A stretch of 64,000 bases of DNA from Nitrospira sp. (GTDB lineage Bacteria; Nitrospirota; Nitrospiria; Nitrospirales; Nitrospiraceae), in NCBI GenBank assembly GCA_018242685.1, contig JAFEBM010000014.1:1-64000 (forward strand). Direction: 5' to 3'. A program made the position numbers and the translations under genes. This document shows, piece by piece, positions 62,623-64,000 of this stretch. Each line of letters opens with the position of its first letter. Position 1 is the first letter of the stretch. The notes beneath the pieces were generated by a model, which saw only the letters and a list, made by a program, of their open reading frames with translations, had not been told where the DNA came from and made no database searches.

Positions 62623-63204
62623 ATGATCAGGAAAAGCCTGGTGCTGGGAATTGCATCGCTACTTCTTCTCACGTCCGGCTATTTGGGAATATCCTCCGGC
62701 GCCAAGGATGCCGGGGGCATTCCTGCTGAAAAAGTGGCGGATATGTTACATGCCGTCATCGAGTCAAACCGCACGTTTTATACGGAGCATGTTGTAGAGC
62801 GGATGCAAGCGAAAGGCGCTGCCGTCGCATCAGAGAATTGGCGCTCCGAAAAAACTTTACCCCTGCCGGCCCAATTCTTACAGGAAAGCGCTCGTCTCTC
62901 GGTCAATTCGAAGGCGAAGGTCGGCTATAAACTCATCAGTCTCTGGCCCATCAACAAGCAGAACGGGGCGAAATCCGACGCTGAGCAAAGGGGCTTGACG
63001 GCAACCCAACAGAACCCGGACCGCCCGCATACTGAAGTGGTCATGAACGGAGCGGATGCTTATCTCATGGCCATCTATGCTGACAGAGCGGTTTCCCAAG
63101 CCTGCATCGGCTGCCACAACGCGCATCAGGATAGTCCAAGGCACGATTTCAAGCAGAATGATGTGATGGGCGCCATCATGATCATGGTTCCGCTGAAACT
63201 GTAG
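62623..63204 (+). CDS. DUF3365 (Tll0287-like) c-type heme protein
   Basis: The 193-residue protein has a signal peptide (about 1-24), a helical sensor-like domain (ADMLHAVIESNRTFYTEHVV, NGADAYLMAIYADR) and a C-terminal heme site ACIGCHNAHQDSPRHDFKQN. The DUF3365/Tll0287 family binds one heme c and often forms the sensory part of kinases, here a free-standing periplasmic form. AAGGAGGG precedes the ATG at 62623; the ATG at 62560 is not supported. Likely a redox or ligand sensor or minor electron carrier. Confidence 0.85.
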   Translation: MIRKSLVLGIASLLLLTSGYLGISSGAKDAGGIPAEKVADMLHAVIESNRTFYTEHVVERMQAKGAAVASENWRSEKTLPLPAQFLQESARLSVNSKAKVGYKLISLWPINKQNGAKSDAEQRGLTATQQNPDRPHTEVVMNGADAYLMAIYADRAVSQACIGCHNAHQDSPRHDFKQNDVMGAIMIMVPLKL

Positions 63205-63317
63205 CGGTACGCGCAAGCGAGGTATCCGAAAGAGGACACTGCGGTGATTATTCCCGCGGCGTCAAGAGGAGAGAGAGGCTACGCCTGAAGAGCCGCGGGT
63301 ACGTACGAAGTGCGGTT

Positions 63318-63392
63318 TGGAGGCGCCGAGCGGGTTCGAACCGCTGCATCGCAGTTTTGCAGACTGCTCCCTTACCACTTGGGTACGGCGCC
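63318..63392 (-). tRNA. tRNA-Cys (anticodon GCA)
   Basis: The 75-nt cloverleaf starts GGCGCCG and ends CGGCGCCTCCA with CCA encoded. The anticodon stem GCAGT/ACTGC encloses CTGCAAA, giving anticodon GCA for cysteine. The T-arm is GCGGTTCGAACCCGC. All arms fold by eye. Confidence 0.95.
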
Positions 63393-63514
63393 TCGGAAGG
63401 CGGCATTATAATCCCTTCTTTTTCCAGAACTCAACAGAAGCCAACCCCATAACTGGTTGAACAACACTCGTTGAGAAAATCAGCCGGCGTCTTGGAAATT
63501 TCCCGGCATATCGT

Positions 63515-64000
63515 CTAGGTCTGACTGGCCTTACGGGAAGAGATGGAACGCGTTTTTTCAGAGTACTGCTCCGGATAGTTCCGATCGCCCTTGCTGCTGA
63601 GAAGTAATCCGTACAAGATCAGCATCGCGATACCGAGATGATGGTAACTCTTCAGCGCTTCCCATCTGGCAGAACCCACGACTTCATAATTCAGCACCAT
63701 GGTCAGCACAACGTACAGGGCCAGCATGATGTATCCCGTACGGGTTAACTCCCCGTTCAATCTTGCGGCAGCCGACACAACTACACATGCCGCCGGTATC
63801 ATCCACACCAAATGCTGATCCCAGGTAATAGGGGAAAATAATAAAGCCAAGAGTAATATACCGGCACACTCCCGCGCCCACGCGGGATCTCCTACCCCTT
63901 GATACGGCCGTCGGCTGGACCAGGCGAACAGACCGAGTAGCGTCAGCCCGGCCGCTCCAACGATCGCGTTCGCGGTCGACGACGGCAGATCCCACACGGG
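63515..64000 (-). CDS. GT87-type (DUF2029) membrane glycosyltransferase, 5' end outside the window
   Basis: Only the C-terminal 160 or so residues are present; the frame continues beyond 64000. Several TM helices and the block SPITWDQHLVWMIPA are typical of GT87 mannosyltransferase-like proteins that use polyprenyl-linked sugars. The tail GDRNYPEQYSEKTRSISSRK is polar. It lies 120 bases from tRNA-Cys. Confidence 0.75.
   Translation of the reverse strand, partial: PVWDLPSSTANAIVGAAGLTLLGLFAWSSRRPYQGVGDPAWARECAGILLLALLFSPITWDQHLVWMIPAACVVVSAAARLNGELTRTGYIMLALYVVLTMVLNYEVVGSARWEALKSYHHLGIAMLILYGLLLSSKGDRNYPEQYSEKTRSISSRKASQT

Noticed and set aside
1..64000. CRISPR arrays, rRNA operons, insertion-sequence transposases, prophage genes
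   Set aside because: I looked for regular short repeats with spacers, rRNA-like sequence, transposase motifs and phage genes and saw none.

Overview
This 64 kb window reads as a chromosomal segment of a Nitrospirota bacterium, most likely Nitrospira or a close relative. The pointers are several c-type cytochromes clustered with two cytochrome bd-like oxidase subunits, a b6f-type cytochrome b, an NxrC-like heme protein and a hopanoid gene (hpnH). I infer the taxon from gene content and did not test it by search.

Region by region. Positions 1-842 carry no convincing gene but hold clustered DnaA-box-like sites and aborted short ORFs with good ribosome binding sites. Positions 843-5131 hold a secreted nuclease-like protein, a two-TM protein, a LuxR-type response regulator and small proteins, one of which can apparently only start at an ATC codon. 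From 27759 down to 5180 (minus strand) runs a roughly 22 kb catabolic array. In order of transcription it encodes a single-domain HPPD-like dioxygenase, homogentisate dioxygenase, fumarylacetoacetase, a phosphoribosyltransferase-like protein, 2-oxoacid dehydrogenase E1a/E1b/E2, thiolase, hydroxyacyl-CoA dehydrogenase, an acyl-CoA mutase with a separate B12 subunit and a MeaB-type GTPase, the carboxyltransferase subunit of methylcrotonyl-CoA carboxylase, methylglutaconyl-CoA hydratase, HMG-CoA lyase, another crotonase, PrpD, PrpB, a citrate/methylcitrate synthase and an acyl-CoA ligase. Together they suggest breakdown of tyrosine/phenylalanine and branched-chain amino acids, with propionyl-CoA handled by the methylcitrate cycle. 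The mutase carries the Phe/Gln substrate residues of isobutyryl-CoA mutase instead of the Tyr/Arg of methylmalonyl-CoA mutase.

A very AT-rich divergent promoter region (27760-28008) separates this array from a plus-strand array (28009-41451): a diiron-oxygenase-like protein, acyl-CoA ligase, thiolase, hydroxyacyl-CoA dehydrogenase, crotonase, patatin, two long acyl-CoA dehydrogenases, and an HTH regulator overlapping a tryptophanase. This is a fatty-acid beta-oxidation and tryptophan module.

From 41418 to 47710 follow a HepT/MntA toxin-antitoxin pair, an MDR oxidoreductase, a small lipoprotein, tRNA-Thr, a large lipoprotein with a catalytically dead caspase fold, a UbiA prenyltransferase and a 120-bp palindromic repeat that supplies the UbiA stop codon. 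From 59423 down to 47787 lies the respiratory cluster: cytochromes c, bd-like subunit, PRC-Rieske fusion, cytochrome b, membrane protein, second bd-like subunit, three more cytochromes c and an NxrC-like protein. The window ends with a membrane-anchored protein, an Sm-like hypothetical gene, hpnH, a DUF3365-type cytochrome, tRNA-Cys and the 3' part of a GT87-type glycosyltransferase.
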